From NCBI GenBank assembly GCA_032622095.1, contig CP136065.1:18216134-18280133 (forward strand): DNA of 64,000 nt, written 5' to 3'. The notes below the pieces were generated by a model. The model made no database searches. It saw only the letters and a program-made list of their open reading frames with translations, and was not told the origin of the DNA. The position numbers and the translations under genes were made by a program. Below are positions 1-10,284 of the stretch, one piece after another. This DNA comes from Siphonodentalium dalli (taxonomy: Eukaryota > Mollusca > Scaphopoda > Gadilida > Siphonodentaliidae). The number at the start of each line of letters is the position of its first letter. Positions within the stretch are counted from its first letter, which is position 1.

Positions 1-372
1 TAAATTCCTAGATGGCTGCTGGCGGCCATATTTTTCAACATATTTCGGTCGAGATAGGAGGCTCCCATTTAGAGGTCACCCCGAAGATCCATATTAAGTT
101 TGGTGATATTCAGATGAAGGATGTGGTCTGTAGGGTGTGCCAAATGATTTAGTCATGAAAAGAATAAAATCCAAGATGGCTGCCGGCGGCCATGTTTTTC
201 ATCGAAATTCGGGAAAAAAATCGATAGGTCCCATCTATAGGTCCACCTGAAGCTACATATGAAAATTTGATGCAGATCGCGTGTGGGATGCGGCCTGTAG
301 TGTGTGCCGAAGGAAATTGATGAAGCACAGACGGACGCACGGACGGGCGCAAGGACGAGGGACGCAATAGCG
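1..372. repeat. Dispersed repeat, two diverged copies
   Basis: The segment GATGGCTGC(T/C)GGCGGCCAT followed by TTTTTCA occurs near 11 and again near 175, with similar downstream text (CCC-ATCTATAGGTC, GTGTG-GCC), so two diverged units of about 165 bp lie head to tail. The second ends in a GGACGCACGGACGGGCG-type tract (about 330-352). Repeats that start with a GATGGC box and end in GGACG tracts are common in marine invertebrate introns and intergenic DNA. No coding potential is seen. Confidence 0.5.
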
Positions 373-481
373 CAAACTTGAGATAAAACGGGCGTATATA
401 TGATGATGATATGTCCTGTGGGTTATATTCCGCTCATTAACTCCGTTCTCTGATCCGTATATCAACGCAGCACAGCTGTTG

Positions 482-945
482 GCAATACGCCCTGTCACTA
501 ACTCGCGGCCATATTGGATCCACCAGGCCGGTTCAGTGGTTTTAGTGCTACAGGTCGAAGTTCTGGAGTAGCATTCATATATGGAAGAATGAATATTCAA
601 AAAGCTCCATATATGGAAATGCTACTCCAGAACTTTGACATGTAGCACTATAAAAACCACGGAACCTGGTCTGGACGAAATCTCTGAAACCACGGAATGG
701 GGCTGGATGAATCCAATAAGCCAGATAACCGAATCACAGCCGTATTGGATTCATCCAGCTATCCATGGTTTCAGAGATTCATCCAGCTCCGGTTCCGTGT
801 TTTTAGTACTACAGGTCAATGTTCTGGAGTAGCATTTCCATATATGGAATGCTACTCCAGAAATTTACCTGTAGCACTAAAACCATGGAACCGGGCCTGG
901 TGGATCCAATATGGCTGCAAGTTAGTGACAGGGCGTATACGCCCG
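482..945. repeat. Nested foldback (palindromic) element
   Basis: An outer inverted repeat pairs about 485-585 (GCCCTGTCACTAACT, GGATCCACCAGGCC, CTGGAGTAGCAT) with about 837-940. Inside it an inner inverted repeat pairs about 605-725 with about 745-850 (ATTGGATTCATCCAGC, TTCAGAGATT, CTGGAGTAGCATTTCC). The inner arm repeats part of the outer arm, giving a palindrome within a palindrome. This looks like a non-autonomous foldback element duplicated into itself. ORFs through it are by-products of the repeat. Confidence 0.6.
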
Positions 946-2182
946 CGACTCGCTTATTGTAACAAATCCACCGAAATAAACACATACCTTTACTGTAATA
1001 AGAATATATTGTTTATGCACATTTCCCCTGAACCATCCCCATGCATAATACGGAACGAATCATCGATGTAAAAAAACAAACAAACAAACAAACAAAACGA
1101 CAACGATTTGACATATGAGGGTCGCTCTATAATTCATATGTACGAATGGAGTTGTGTGCTTCCAATCTGGATATAGTTTAAACATATTTTATTTGCTCAA
1201 TGCATATAGTATTACATACACACAGGCAAAAGGGATGGGATGACAAGTGCTGTCATTTACAGTAACATCCTCTCCCCATTGTCAAAACACTGAATATATA
1301 CAAATTAAACGCTGACAAGAGCAAGGACATATATGTTATAACAATATAGCTATGTGCAAGTAATGACAACTAACAGTAGAAAGAATTGATGGATTGTTCA
1401 CATGTTATGTATGAGAGAAGGAGAAACATTTAACACAGTTATAGCCGACTGCCGCGAGTGTGGTAAATTGGACATTTGGACGGCCGTCGTGTGGAAAATC
1501 TCTAACTCAATTCTTTCAGCTTCATAGTAAAGATATTCGACATAGGGACATCAGGATCTATTGTAATACGTTTAGAAAAAAAACCGCCTACGCCAAAACT
1601 GACTCAATTGCTTTGCTGGTTGAACATTCAGAGGAAATAAGTAGTTTGAAAGACTTTGAAGATTGTCTATAAATTTGATTTGATGGTGGGGGGGGGGGGG
1701 GGGGGGGGGGGGTAACACGATAAAGTTCCCTCTATTGATACGACCTTGGCATGCTCCGAATGTTTACGCGCCGATTTCTTTCTAAACAATAGCACATCAA
1801 ATTGCCCCGGTAATGTCATAAAATCATCTAATTTAATTGACAGGTGTCCTCAATTCATATATATATTTGTCATTAATTTTCTCCCGCAAACCCTATAGTA
1901 ATTGATTGGCGTGGCCGGGTTGGTAAAATGTATCACGATATTAACCCGGCGCGGGATTAATAACAAACTATTTGTTATATAACACACGTGAGGTCACTGT
2001 TCAATCACATTACGCGTAGCGTTTGCAATCAGCCAATCAAAATTGTTTATACATAACTCATTTGGCGTTGATGTACGGAATAGATTTTCATTAAATTTGT
2101 TTTTGTTGAACATATTTGTCTCTTCAGCTCCCAGCAGTAGTACTCTACTTCGCTACAAGGTAAAGAATACCGCCAGCTCATA
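946..2182. other. Non-coding stretch with simple repeats
   Basis: No gene recognised. It contains an (AAAC)n microsatellite at about 1071-1097 and a run of 25 G at 1688-1712. The ORF at 1460-1672 has no recognisable domain. Confidence 0.5.
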
Positions 2183-2390
2183 TAACAAGAAAACCATAGT
2201 CAGAAATGGTAACGCCACCAAGATCATATTATTAGCCATAAATATAAATCATAATATAAAATATATTGGTTACATGAATTCCGTTAAGATAAGTAATTCT
2301 TCAAATTATTACAATGAACTACGGCTTATAAATTACTGCAGGTTTCTCATTCGCCACACCAGAATGCTTCTAAATGCGGATCAAAGCTAA
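2183..2390 (+). repeat. Dispersed repeat S, copy 1
   Basis: It starts AACAAGAAAACCATAGTCAG and continues AAATGGTAACGCC, AAGATCATAT, TATAAAATATATTGGTT, AATTCCGTTAA and ATTACTGCAGGTTTC. The same order of blocks recurs near 58761, the first part near 14680, and a partial version near 3480-3560. It is an interspersed repeat of unknown class. The 115-codon ORF across it is not conserved between copies. Confidence 0.5.
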
Positions 2391-2681
2391 GAGTGCATGG
2401 CACAGCCATTGTTCATAGACATTTTACATATAGCGAGAATGATGCATGCTGGGAACGAAAGTATCCACAGCAAAGCCATGTGCTTACGGAGGCATGCGTT
2501 TATTGTAGGGGATTTATGGTGGGCCTACAAAACTAATTATAACTTTGTTATCTGTCATAATTTATGCGTGAAATTTTAAACATATATACCATGGACATAT
2601 ACCCCATCCAGAATGTTGAAAAACATTTTCAGTTGCTCATCGTATTTTTATAGACGAAATAGTCCGAAATTCCAGAAAATT

Positions 2682-3387
2682 GCGCTAACTGCTCAATGTT
2701 TTAATGTGTTACAAAACGTCTGATGAAAATAGTTCTATCGGGAATATTCACACCATTTTTTTTCAGAGAACATAGAGTAAACATAGTCCTATCGGGATAT
2801 CGTAAAGGAGATTAATTGAAACCCTCAGACTGCCGAAACTGACGACATTAAATTCGCCTTTTCGTGTCCCACGGAAATGAAACTTGTCTGTCCATTGATC
2901 ACGTTATTTATTTGACATAGTATTTTTTTCTTCTGTTGTATTTGAACACTTGTTGCACGTGCAGGCTGCACGATCATAATAACTTCAACCGATAAGCGCC
3001 GACTGATACCCGCGCAACAGTTTGTCTCAAATAAATTGTTATCAAAACGCAGGTTTATGGCCGCGGACATAAGCCGATTAAGTGTAATGTAATTTATCCA
3101 TGAACTTGACTGAAAATTGTGATTCTATCACCATTAGCCACGAAAATGAGACCTCTAAACAGGCAAGTATGATTTTCGGGGGGACACGAACAAGCGAATT
3201 TATTGTCGGCAGTTTCGGCAGTCTGAGGGTTAATTAATCCCGAATTAAACGGAACTACTTTACGATATTCCGATAGGACTATGTTTACTCTATGCATGTT
3301 CTCTGAAAAAATAGTGTGAATATTCCAGATAGAACTCTTTTTATCAGACGTTGTGTAACACGTTAAAACATTGAGCAGTTATAGCGC
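2682..3387. repeat. Large foldback element
   Basis: A left arm at about 2682-2890 (GCGCTAACTGCTCAATG, AAACATAGTCCTATCGG, CCCTCAGACTGCCGAAACTG) pairs with a right arm at about 3160-3387 in reverse complement (CAGTTTCGGCAGTCTGAGGG, CCGATAGGACTATGTTTAC, CATTGAGCAGTTATAGCGC). Arms of about 210-230 bp flank a centre of about 270 bp. No transposase is present, so it is probably non-autonomous. The minus-strand ORFs at 2825-3070 and 3094-3297 are repeat by-products. Confidence 0.65.
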
Positions 3388-3743
3388 AAACCGAAATGTG
3401 TTGTCTTGCAAGATATCCCACCGCTTTAGCTAAATTTACCTTCCTACAATATCCACAAAGAGGATCATATATTATATACCCACGGTTTTAATTATAGAAT
3501 ATAAAATATATTGGTTTCGCGAATGACCAACTCAGAATTCCGTTAAAATAACAATAACAACCAGCACCTATAACGAACCGTTTTACTGGACTTGGCCTAC
3601 TGGTCGCGTAGTTCCGACTTTTAAATAAACGGAATTTCCAACTCTATAAATAAAAGCCCCACAATGCATTCGCCCTGTCCACCACGCAATATCAAAATCT
3701 CAGCAGCTAGATACACCACAGGTGGCGTAATAAAACACTTGTT

Positions 3744-3870
3744 GCATGGTTTCGATGTTAACATGACGATTTATCAACACTTGGAAGTTAATATTCACCA
3801 AGACCGCAGGCTTCGGTGAATATAAACTTCATCGGGTTGATAAATCCTCACGTCAACCTCGAAACCATGC
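3744..3870. repeat. Small foldback
   Basis: GCATGGTTTCGATGTTAACA at the left pairs with the reverse-complement CGTCAACCTCGAAACCATGC at the right, and ATTTATCAAC pairs with GTTGATAAAT. This is an imperfect hairpin of about 127 bp. Confidence 0.55.
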
Positions 3871-4422
3871 AAAATGTGTATAATATATTGCTGTATATAG
3901 TATTAATAAATTACCACCTGCACGAATTCCGATGGTCATTTGTCAATGATCACAGCTATATTTGCAATAACGGGGAAGCGGACGTTTTGGTGGCCATCTT
4001 AGATTTCATGAAGAAATCTCAAAAGAATCAGTTCCGTCACCAGTCCGAATTTGCGGTTCCAATTTTGTTCCTCAAATGTGACGAATTTCAAAATATATAA
4101 ACCCATATTACAATACTTAATCAACATCTATTTTTAATAATGTATTTCGTTTGATATTTCTCACACTTTCTCACATTTTCTCGTTTGGGTTAAGTTTTGC
4201 ATTTAATTCCGAAAAGTTTGGCGCGACTGACCACACTGTTTTCCTGAAGGAAATTGAATGTACTTTCGTATGTCACTTGATTAAATGGTTCGCCAAATTC
4301 GAATGCTGCAAAGATTGAAATATAGTAGTTTGTCTGAATCGTCACGAAAATAATACGCGAAATGTAATTCAAACGAGCATAACGTCACGCATATCTGGAG
4401 CGTGGCGTGTTGTTCATTTCCT

Positions 4423-4871
4423 TTAAAGGTACTCAATCCGAATTTACACTCGCAAATTACTATTTCCTTGGCTTCGGTGGTAAAAAAATATTTGATTCGG
4501 GGCGAGGAACCCTGTCAACCCACCAAAGCTCAGAGTGATCAGATATCGATGTTTGAAATCTATTACTTTAATTTTAAGTGGCCCAGTAAACAGTCGACGA
4601 GAAGACTTCTTGCGGATGAAGATGGATAACTATAAAATTAAGCGGATTTTTGTGTGTCAGATTTTTGACAAACCGGCAAAACAATTTTGAACAAAATGTT
4701 GACAAATAACAGGTTTTGGGCAATTTTATATTATAATTGACTGTGGTTAGCAGTATTTTTGGGCAATTACTCCATTCTGGTAACTGAAGGGTCATTTCAA
4801 AAAAATGTTGTTGTTGTTGTTGTTGTAATCTGATGATATGGGGACCATCGAATCGGATTGAGTACCTTTAA
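4423..4871. mobile_element. TTAA-bounded foldback MITE (family Q), copy A
   Basis: It starts TTAAAGGTACTCAATCCGA and ends TCGGATTGAGTACCTTTAA, an exact terminal inverted repeat of about 19 bp including TTAA. The inner text (TTTGGCTTCGG near 4468, GAGGAACCC, GCTCAGAGTGATCAGATATC) matches copies at 15311 and 17878. A (GTT)n tract lies at about 4805-4826. No coding capacity is seen. Confidence 0.65.
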
Positions 4872-5530
4872 GGAAGCAATCAATTACAAACTATTGTACG
4901 ACAAAAAGTACGGAGATCCTTTCCCTTTTTGTAGTTTTATAACGAAAATTTCAAATTGACAATTTTCGAAAATTACATAAAATGATGGGTAAATTTCTTC
5001 AGATAAACAGATGTGTCCAAAAACGCGTCCTATAACGTCTATGCGAAAACCAGATCGCTAATCTTCAGTTATCTATCTACAAAAAATGTAGATGCCATAA
5101 TTTCGATATCCGGTTGACGCCTTGACTCAGACGACGCCTGGACTAGTACCTTGTGATCAGGAGTCATTCAACCCTATATATTGGATAGTCACACACGACA
5201 ATAGAATTACACGGATTTTCGTCGATATGAAACCAAGACCAGTCGACGTTGATCACGGTCGCTCCATACAGTCTCAAGAGGTGAGTTGAAGTGCAAATAT
5301 TCCTCTGATGTGATTGCAAACTACATTGTCATTCCGTTCTATGTTTTCACACATATGAAGGTTGTAAGGCGTCTCTGATTGACTTGCATTTGCTTGGTAT
5401 CTCAATATCGTGGTTGTCATCAGCTGGAAGTCACACAATGTACATAGGCTGTGGCTCATTTTATGAGCGGCCTATATAAACAAAAGTTCCGGGCAAGTGT
5501 ACCGGAATGATACATAACAGTTCATAAATG

Positions 5531-5690
5531 TTAAAGATGCATGATTCCGATTAAGCGCCGCTCAATTACTATTTATTTGGATTCGGGCATGATTCGGGGC
5601 TGAAAAATATTTGTTTCGAGTCGAGGAACCACACATATCAAAGCTCAGAGTTATTATATATTGGCATGATGGCGAGTTGACAAACTGTTT
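5531..5690 (+). mobile_element. Partial family Q copy
   Basis: TTAAAGATGCATGATTCCGA followed by TAAGCGCCGCTCAATTACTA, TCGAGTCGAGGAACC and TCAAAGCTCAGAGTTAT matches the left half of the Q foldbacks. The right half is missing. It lies about 55 bp upstream of the LTR retrotransposon. Confidence 0.5.
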
Positions 5691-5745
5691 TCATGCTCGA
5701 TTCCCTGAATATCCAACGAAACAGGATACGTCCAAAGTCGTCCAT

Positions 5746-5953
5746 CGCCATTGGGTTACACGGTTTAATGAGACTGTTCGGCATCGCCATTGTGTTACAC
5801 GATTTAATGAGACTGTTAGGAGCGACATTCGAGTCTGGTTTGTTAAACGAATCTCTTCGGACATTTTGGGGTTTTGTAAGACTCGACAAATTAAACGGTT
5901 TAACCTGATCAATTTAACACAGTGTTCAGAATTACATCTACATAATTGTGGCG
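5746..5953 (+). repeat. 5' LTR
   Basis: It begins CGCCATTGGGTTACACGG and ends TACATAATTGTGGCG, with a 5-bp inverted end (CGCCA/TGGCG) rather than the usual TG..CA. A 39-bp motif is duplicated near the start: the CGCCATTG(G/T)GTTACACG block occurs at 5746 and 5785. The end is fixed by the TGG of the primer-binding site at 5954. Confidence 0.85.
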
Positions 5954-5971
5954 TGGTGGCACAGGACTTCG
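5954..5971 (+). promoter_or_regulatory. Primer-binding site
   Basis: TGGTGGCACAGGACTTCG follows the 5' LTR with no gap. The TGG complements a tRNA 3' CCA end. I did not identify the tRNA. Confidence 0.65.
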
Positions 5972-6097
5972 ATAACCTACGTCCCGCAGAGACAAAAGCG
6001 TATTCTCTTGAAAACCGCTCAACACGTTGCGTTCGAACTTTCGAACTAAAAACGAACTGTATTCCTGACAAAAGCGTCTTGACAAAATTGTATCAAA

Positions 6098-8971
6098 ATG
6101 GCAATGAACAACGCCGGCCGTGCACCGAAGCAGTGGTGTATCACAAAAACCGAAACAGTCACCAGTTTCGAGAGTTGGAAGTCGAATTTACATTATACAC
6201 TGATGTTGGACCCAAATTTTGCACCATTTTTGGTCGATGGAGTAACCTGGAAAAAGAAAACAAAAGCAATTCCTCTACGTGGACTCGAGAATGATGGTGA
6301 CACTGTCCCAGAAGCTAGCCGACGAACAGCCGCACAAAAAGTGACAACATTGGAAATCATGCTTGGACAAATTGCAAATTTTTGCCCTATCATTGCCCGG
6401 AATGCGTTGGTGAAAAACTCTACCTCGTTGGAAAGTGTTTGGCAAACTATAAGAACTCACTTTGGATTTCAATCCTCAGGTGGACATTTCGTTGACTTCT
6501 GTAATATCTTCCGTGAACCAGACGAAAAGCCTGAAGACCTATTTCAGAGGATGTCGGCGTTCATCGAGGACAACCTGATGAAAGAAGGTGGTGGGATTAC
6601 CCATCATGGTGAAGAAATAACTGAAGATGAAGAAATTGCTCCTACTACTGAGAATTTACTTGTGTTAATTTGGCTACAACTACTTCACAAGGACCTGCCA
6701 AAGTTAGTGAAACAGCGTTACGGTACGGAACTTCGTTCTAGGTCCTTAGCATCAATCAAAACAGAAATATCACAAGCCTTGGATTCACTTCTTGATGAGG
6801 TCATCGTAACAGAAGAGACAAAGGTTATGCACACGTACGTGTCTCAACCACGAACACCGTTTGGTCAACAAAGAATACCGAACAATCAACAGAACAGGCG
6901 AGTACAAAATACATCACAGAGATCACAATCTCAAGCTAAAGTGTGTCCTTTGTGTCAACAAGCGGGCCGTCTAGAGTACAACCATTTTCTCAGCCAATGT
7001 TCGTACCTTCCTGCGAAAGACAAAAAGTTCATGACGAGGGCACGCGCTATCATGGTAGAGGAAGATGCCAGTAACGAATTATACGAAAATACCGTTCAAT
7101 CTGATTTCGAACCCCAAGAACAGTATTCCGCTATAAACAACAGCACTACGCGACGCGTTCAAGTTCGAAACTCACCATTCATGCATGTCTTCTATGGTCA
7201 CCAACAGCTTTGCATGACAATAGACTCTGGTGCGGAAACAAGTTTGATACGGCTGCCAGTTGCCCATCAGCTCGGACTCACTATCTCGAAGTCTTGTCAT
7301 ACAGCCCTGCAGGCAGATGGTCGTAGCGCTATGAACGTTGTTGGAGAGACTAAATTTAAAGTGACCCGCGATGAGAAGAAGTTTCACGTGGAAGCGCTAG
7401 TTGTCGACAACCTGGATGTAGATATAATCGCAGGAGTACCTTTTATGAAAGAAAATGATGTAGCCGTCAGGCCAGCAACAAATGAAGTAATGCTCCGAGA
7501 TGGTACCGCATTTAAATATGGAATTCCTCAAAATGTGTCGGGACCTCATCGCATTTTTCGCACTCAAGCATCTGTTCTTCGCGCTCCTTCGACCACATCA
7601 ACTATCTGGCCAGGAGAATTTTTGGAACTCCAATTGCCGGACACTTTTGACAATGACACTATGATAGCTATCGAACCGCGACCTGATCTTCAGAAGTATT
7701 CATCGTCCACTGAACGTGACATTTGGCCGCCACCTACCATCGTTAGGTCAGTTGGGAAAACTGTTCGAATACAAAATGACACCAACGACATCAAAACTAT
7801 CAAAAAGAACGAACATGTATGTCAAGTACATTACGTCATGACACCTAATGTGGAGGATGATAGTTCAAAGTTATCATGTACAGTAGCAGCAACGACATCT
7901 CGTGAAGTAGACAGAGCTCTTCATTCGGAATCAGTAAAATTGGATCCTGATAATATTCTACCTAGTAACATAAAGACTGAATTCCAAACTGTTCTCACAG
8001 AATATGATAATATCTTCAATCCTAAATTTGTAGGATACAACAGTGCGTGCGGACCATTCAAGGCTGTTGTAAATATGGGTACTGTACAGCCACCGCAGAG
8101 AAAAGGACATGTCCATCAATACTCACGTGATAAATTGGTGGAACTACAACAAAAGTTTGACAAATTGGAGGAACTCGGTGTATTCAAATCTCCTGAGCAT
8201 GCAAACACGGTTGTTGAATATCTAAATCCGTCATTTCTTGTAAAAAAAACCTCTGGAAGCTACCGTCTCGTGACATCATTCGGGGATGTTGGGAGATTTA
8301 GCAAACCTCAACCGTCAATGATGCCGGACATAGATTCGACACTTCGCATTATTGCACAATGGAAGTACATTATCATATCTGACTTGACAAGCTCGTTCTA
8401 TCAAATCCCGCTATCACGCGAATCGTTCAAGTACTGCGGCGTAGTTACCCCATTTCGTGGTGTGCGAGTCTATATGCGTTGTGCTATGGGAATGCCAGGT
8501 TCAGAGACAGCCTTGGAGGAATTGATGTCGCGTATTCCGGGCGATCTTTTGATGGATGGAGTCGTTGCCAAGTTAGCTGATGACTTGTACTGTGGAGGCA
8601 ACACTTACGAGGAATTATTATTAAACTGGAAACGCGTCTTACAAGCATTCAGCAAATGTGATATGCGGTTGTCAGCCTCCAAAACTATCATCGCTCCACA
8701 AACCGCAACTATTCTCGGTTGGATCTGGTCAAATGGAACCATTAGTGCCAGCCCGCATAAGCTTGCGACACTTTCAACATGTGCGATTCCCACCACGGTG
8801 TCAGGCTTACGCTCATTCATTGGTGCCTACAAGATACTGTCTCGCGTTGTTCCACAATGTTCCAAGTACATTGCTCCTCTTGATGAATTGATTTGCAAGC
8901 GTGAGTCGCGTGAGTCAATCAAGTGGTCCGACGACGGTCGTTCTTCATTTCTATCGGCTCAACGTCAATGA
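6098..8971 (+). CDS. Retrotransposon Gag-protease-reverse transcriptase polyprotein
   Basis: This 957-residue ORF carries the front half of the element's polyprotein. The N-terminal 270 residues are Gag-like. A zinc knuckle C283-x2-C286-x9-H296-x4-C301 suits nucleic-acid binding. An aspartic protease motif DSGAE begins at D376. The reverse transcriptase has SDLTSSFYQIPL with catalytic D762, then GMPGSETALEEL, then LADDLYCGG with D828-D829; LADD replaces the common YxDD. The reading frame ends just after the RT connection region, before RNase H, where the downstream frame is -1. ATG 6098 is the first good start after the leader. Products would act in cytoplasmic particles and copy the element's RNA. 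ORFs at 5611-6294 and on the minus strand here are shadows. Confidence 0.85.
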   Translation: MAMNNAGRAPKQWCITKTETVTSFESWKSNLHYTLMLDPNFAPFLVDGVTWKKKTKAIPLRGLENDGDTVPEASRRTAAQKVTTLEIMLGQIANFCPIIARNALVKNSTSLESVWQTIRTHFGFQSSGGHFVDFCNIFREPDEKPEDLFQRMSAFIEDNLMKEGGGITHHGEEITEDEEIAPTTENLLVLIWLQLLHKDLPKLVKQRYGTELRSRSLASIKTEISQALDSLLDEVIVTEETKVMHTYVSQPRTPFGQQRIPNNQQNRRVQNTSQRSQSQAKVCPLCQQAGRLEYNHFLSQCSYLPAKDKKFMTRARAIMVEEDASNELYENTVQSDFEPQEQYSAINNSTTRRVQVRNSPFMHVFYGHQQLCMTIDSGAETSLIRLPVAHQLGLTISKSCHTALQADGRSAMNVVGETKFKVTRDEKKFHVEALVVDNLDVDIIAGVPFMKENDVAVRPATNEVMLRDGTAFKYGIPQNVSGPHRIFRTQASVLRAPSTTSTIWPGEFLELQLPDTFDNDTMIAIEPRPDLQKYSSSTERDIWPPPTIVRSVGKTVRIQNDTNDIKTIKKNEHVCQVHYVMTPNVEDDSSKLSCTVAATTSREVDRALHSESVKLDPDNILPSNIKTEFQTVLTEYDNIFNPKFVGYNSACGPFKAVVNMGTVQPPQRKGHVHQYSRDKLVELQQKFDKLEELGVFKSPEHANTVVEYLNPSFLVKKTSGSYRLVTSFGDVGRFSKPQPSMMPDIDSTLRIIAQWKYIIISDLTSSFYQIPLSRESFKYCGVVTPFRGVRVYMRCAMGMPGSETALEELMSRIPGDLLMDGVVAKLADDLYCGGNTYEELLLNWKRVLQAFSKCDMRLSASKTIIAPQTATILGWIWSNGTISASPHKLATLSTCAIPTTVSGLRSFIGAYKILSRVVPQCSKYIAPLDELICKRESRESIKWSDDGRSSFLSAQRQ

Positions 8972-10284
8972 TGAATAGTAAATCTATCGTACTACCAAAC
9001 AGAGATGACACCTTATGGATCGTGACTGATGGGTCAGTAAAACAACGCGGCATCGGCGCCACATTATACGCGTTACACGACAATGTTCTGAGCCTGGCCG
9101 GTTTCTTCAGCGCCAAGTTGAGAAAACATCAGGTTACATGGATACCATGCGAAATAGAGGCGCTCAGTATCTCCGCAGCGATAAAACATTTCAGTCCATA
9201 CATCGTTCAGTCGAAGCACCGTGCTTGTTTACTTACCGACAGTAAGCCTTGCGTACAAGCTTATGAAAAACTATGCCGTGGTGAATTTTCCGCCAGTCCG
9301 CGTGTTTCTACATTTCTCGCAGCTGTAAGTCGTTACCAGATTTCTGTTCGTCACCTGCCTGGTCATGCAAATTTGATATCAGATTTTGCGAGTAGAAACG
9401 CACCAGATTGTACATCAATAGACTGTCGAATTTGTTCATTCATCGAAGAGACAGAAGAGTCTGTGGTTCGACAAACCTGTGTAAAAGATGTTATTTCTGG
9501 TCAAGTGCGACTTCCATTCGTAAGCAGATCGGCTTGGACACAAACTCAATCTGAATGCGCCGATTTGCGACGTACACATTCTCATCTCATTCAAGGCACT
9601 AGACCCTCAAAAAAACTCACCAACATCAAAGATGTTAAAAGATATTTGAACTCTGTAACCATCGCAAAGGACGGACTGTTAGTTGTCAAACGCCAAGAGC
9701 CCTTATGTCGTGACCGTGAATGCATTGTCGTTCCCCGTGGTGTAATAGATGGACTTGCAACCGCAATACACCTGAAGTTAGACCATCCTTCGACACACCA
9801 ATTAAAAACCATCATGCATCGCTATTTCTTTTCATTGGACATGGACAGAGTCATTGATACAGTTACCAAACAGTGTCATATGTGCACTTCACTTATCGCA
9901 GTACCAAAATCTTTACAACCACAGGAGACGTCTGACCCGCCAAATGTTATTGGAACAACCTTCGCAGCAGATGTTCTGAAACGAAATCGTCAGCTTATAC
10001 TCGTTCTTCGTGAATGTGTTACATCATATACTGACGCAGTGTTGATAGAGAATGAACAAGGCGAAACTTTACGAAATGCATTAATCCAACTGTGCTTACG
10101 GATGAGACCTTCAGAAGGACCTAAAGCAGTAATCAGAACAGACTGTGCACCCGATTTCCAGTCAATTCGGGAGGATAAGCTTCTTAATAAGTATCATATT
10201 GTGATTGAACTGGGTCGTGTTAAAATCCAAACAAAAACCCTGTCGCAGAACGATCTATACAGGAATTGGAAATTGAGATCGTGA
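8968..10284 (+). CDS. Retrotransposon RNase H and integrase segment (frame-shifted)
   Basis: Continuing pol in the -1 frame, this segment starts where the previous ORF stops; ATG 8968 overlaps the TGA at 8969-8971. RNase H is shown by WIVTDGS, PCEIEAL, LTDSKPCVQAY and HLPGHANLISDFASR. The integrase zinc-binding part has HLKLDH and CHMC. The catalytic core has a first Asp in FAADVL (codon at 9970) and a second in RTDCAPDF (codon at 10141). The frame then runs into a stop at 10282-10284 before the third catalytic residue. The ORF can be opened back to an ATG at 8923, but the part before 8968 is out of frame with the RT and not real coding sequence. This is a broken continuation, not a separate gene, although a programmed shift cannot be excluded at the first junction. 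Confidence 0.8.
   Translation: MMNSKSIVLPNRDDTLWIVTDGSVKQRGIGATLYALHDNVLSLAGFFSAKLRKHQVTWIPCEIEALSISAAIKHFSPYIVQSKHRACLLTDSKPCVQAYEKLCRGEFSASPRVSTFLAAVSRYQISVRHLPGHANLISDFASRNAPDCTSIDCRICSFIEETEESVVRQTCVKDVISGQVRLPFVSRSAWTQTQSECADLRRTHSHLIQGTRPSKKLTNIKDVKRYLNSVTIAKDGLLVVKRQEPLCRDRECIVVPRGVIDGLATAIHLKLDHPSTHQLKTIMHRYFFSLDMDRVIDTVTKQCHMCTSLIAVPKSLQPQETSDPPNVIGTTFAADVLKRNRQLILVLRECVTSYTDAVLIENEQGETLRNALIQLCLRMRPSEGPKAVIRTDCAPDFQSIREDKLLNKYHIVIELGRVKIQTKTLSQNDLYRNWKLRS

Noticed and set aside
697-1071. 124-codon ORF in the nested foldback
   Set aside because: It crosses the palindrome arms and its mirror sequence also produces ORFs on the other strand.
5611-6294. 227-codon ORF across the 5' LTR
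   Set aside because: It runs through LTR, primer-binding site and the start of gag in a different frame, with no domain; gag is clearly the frame starting at 6098.
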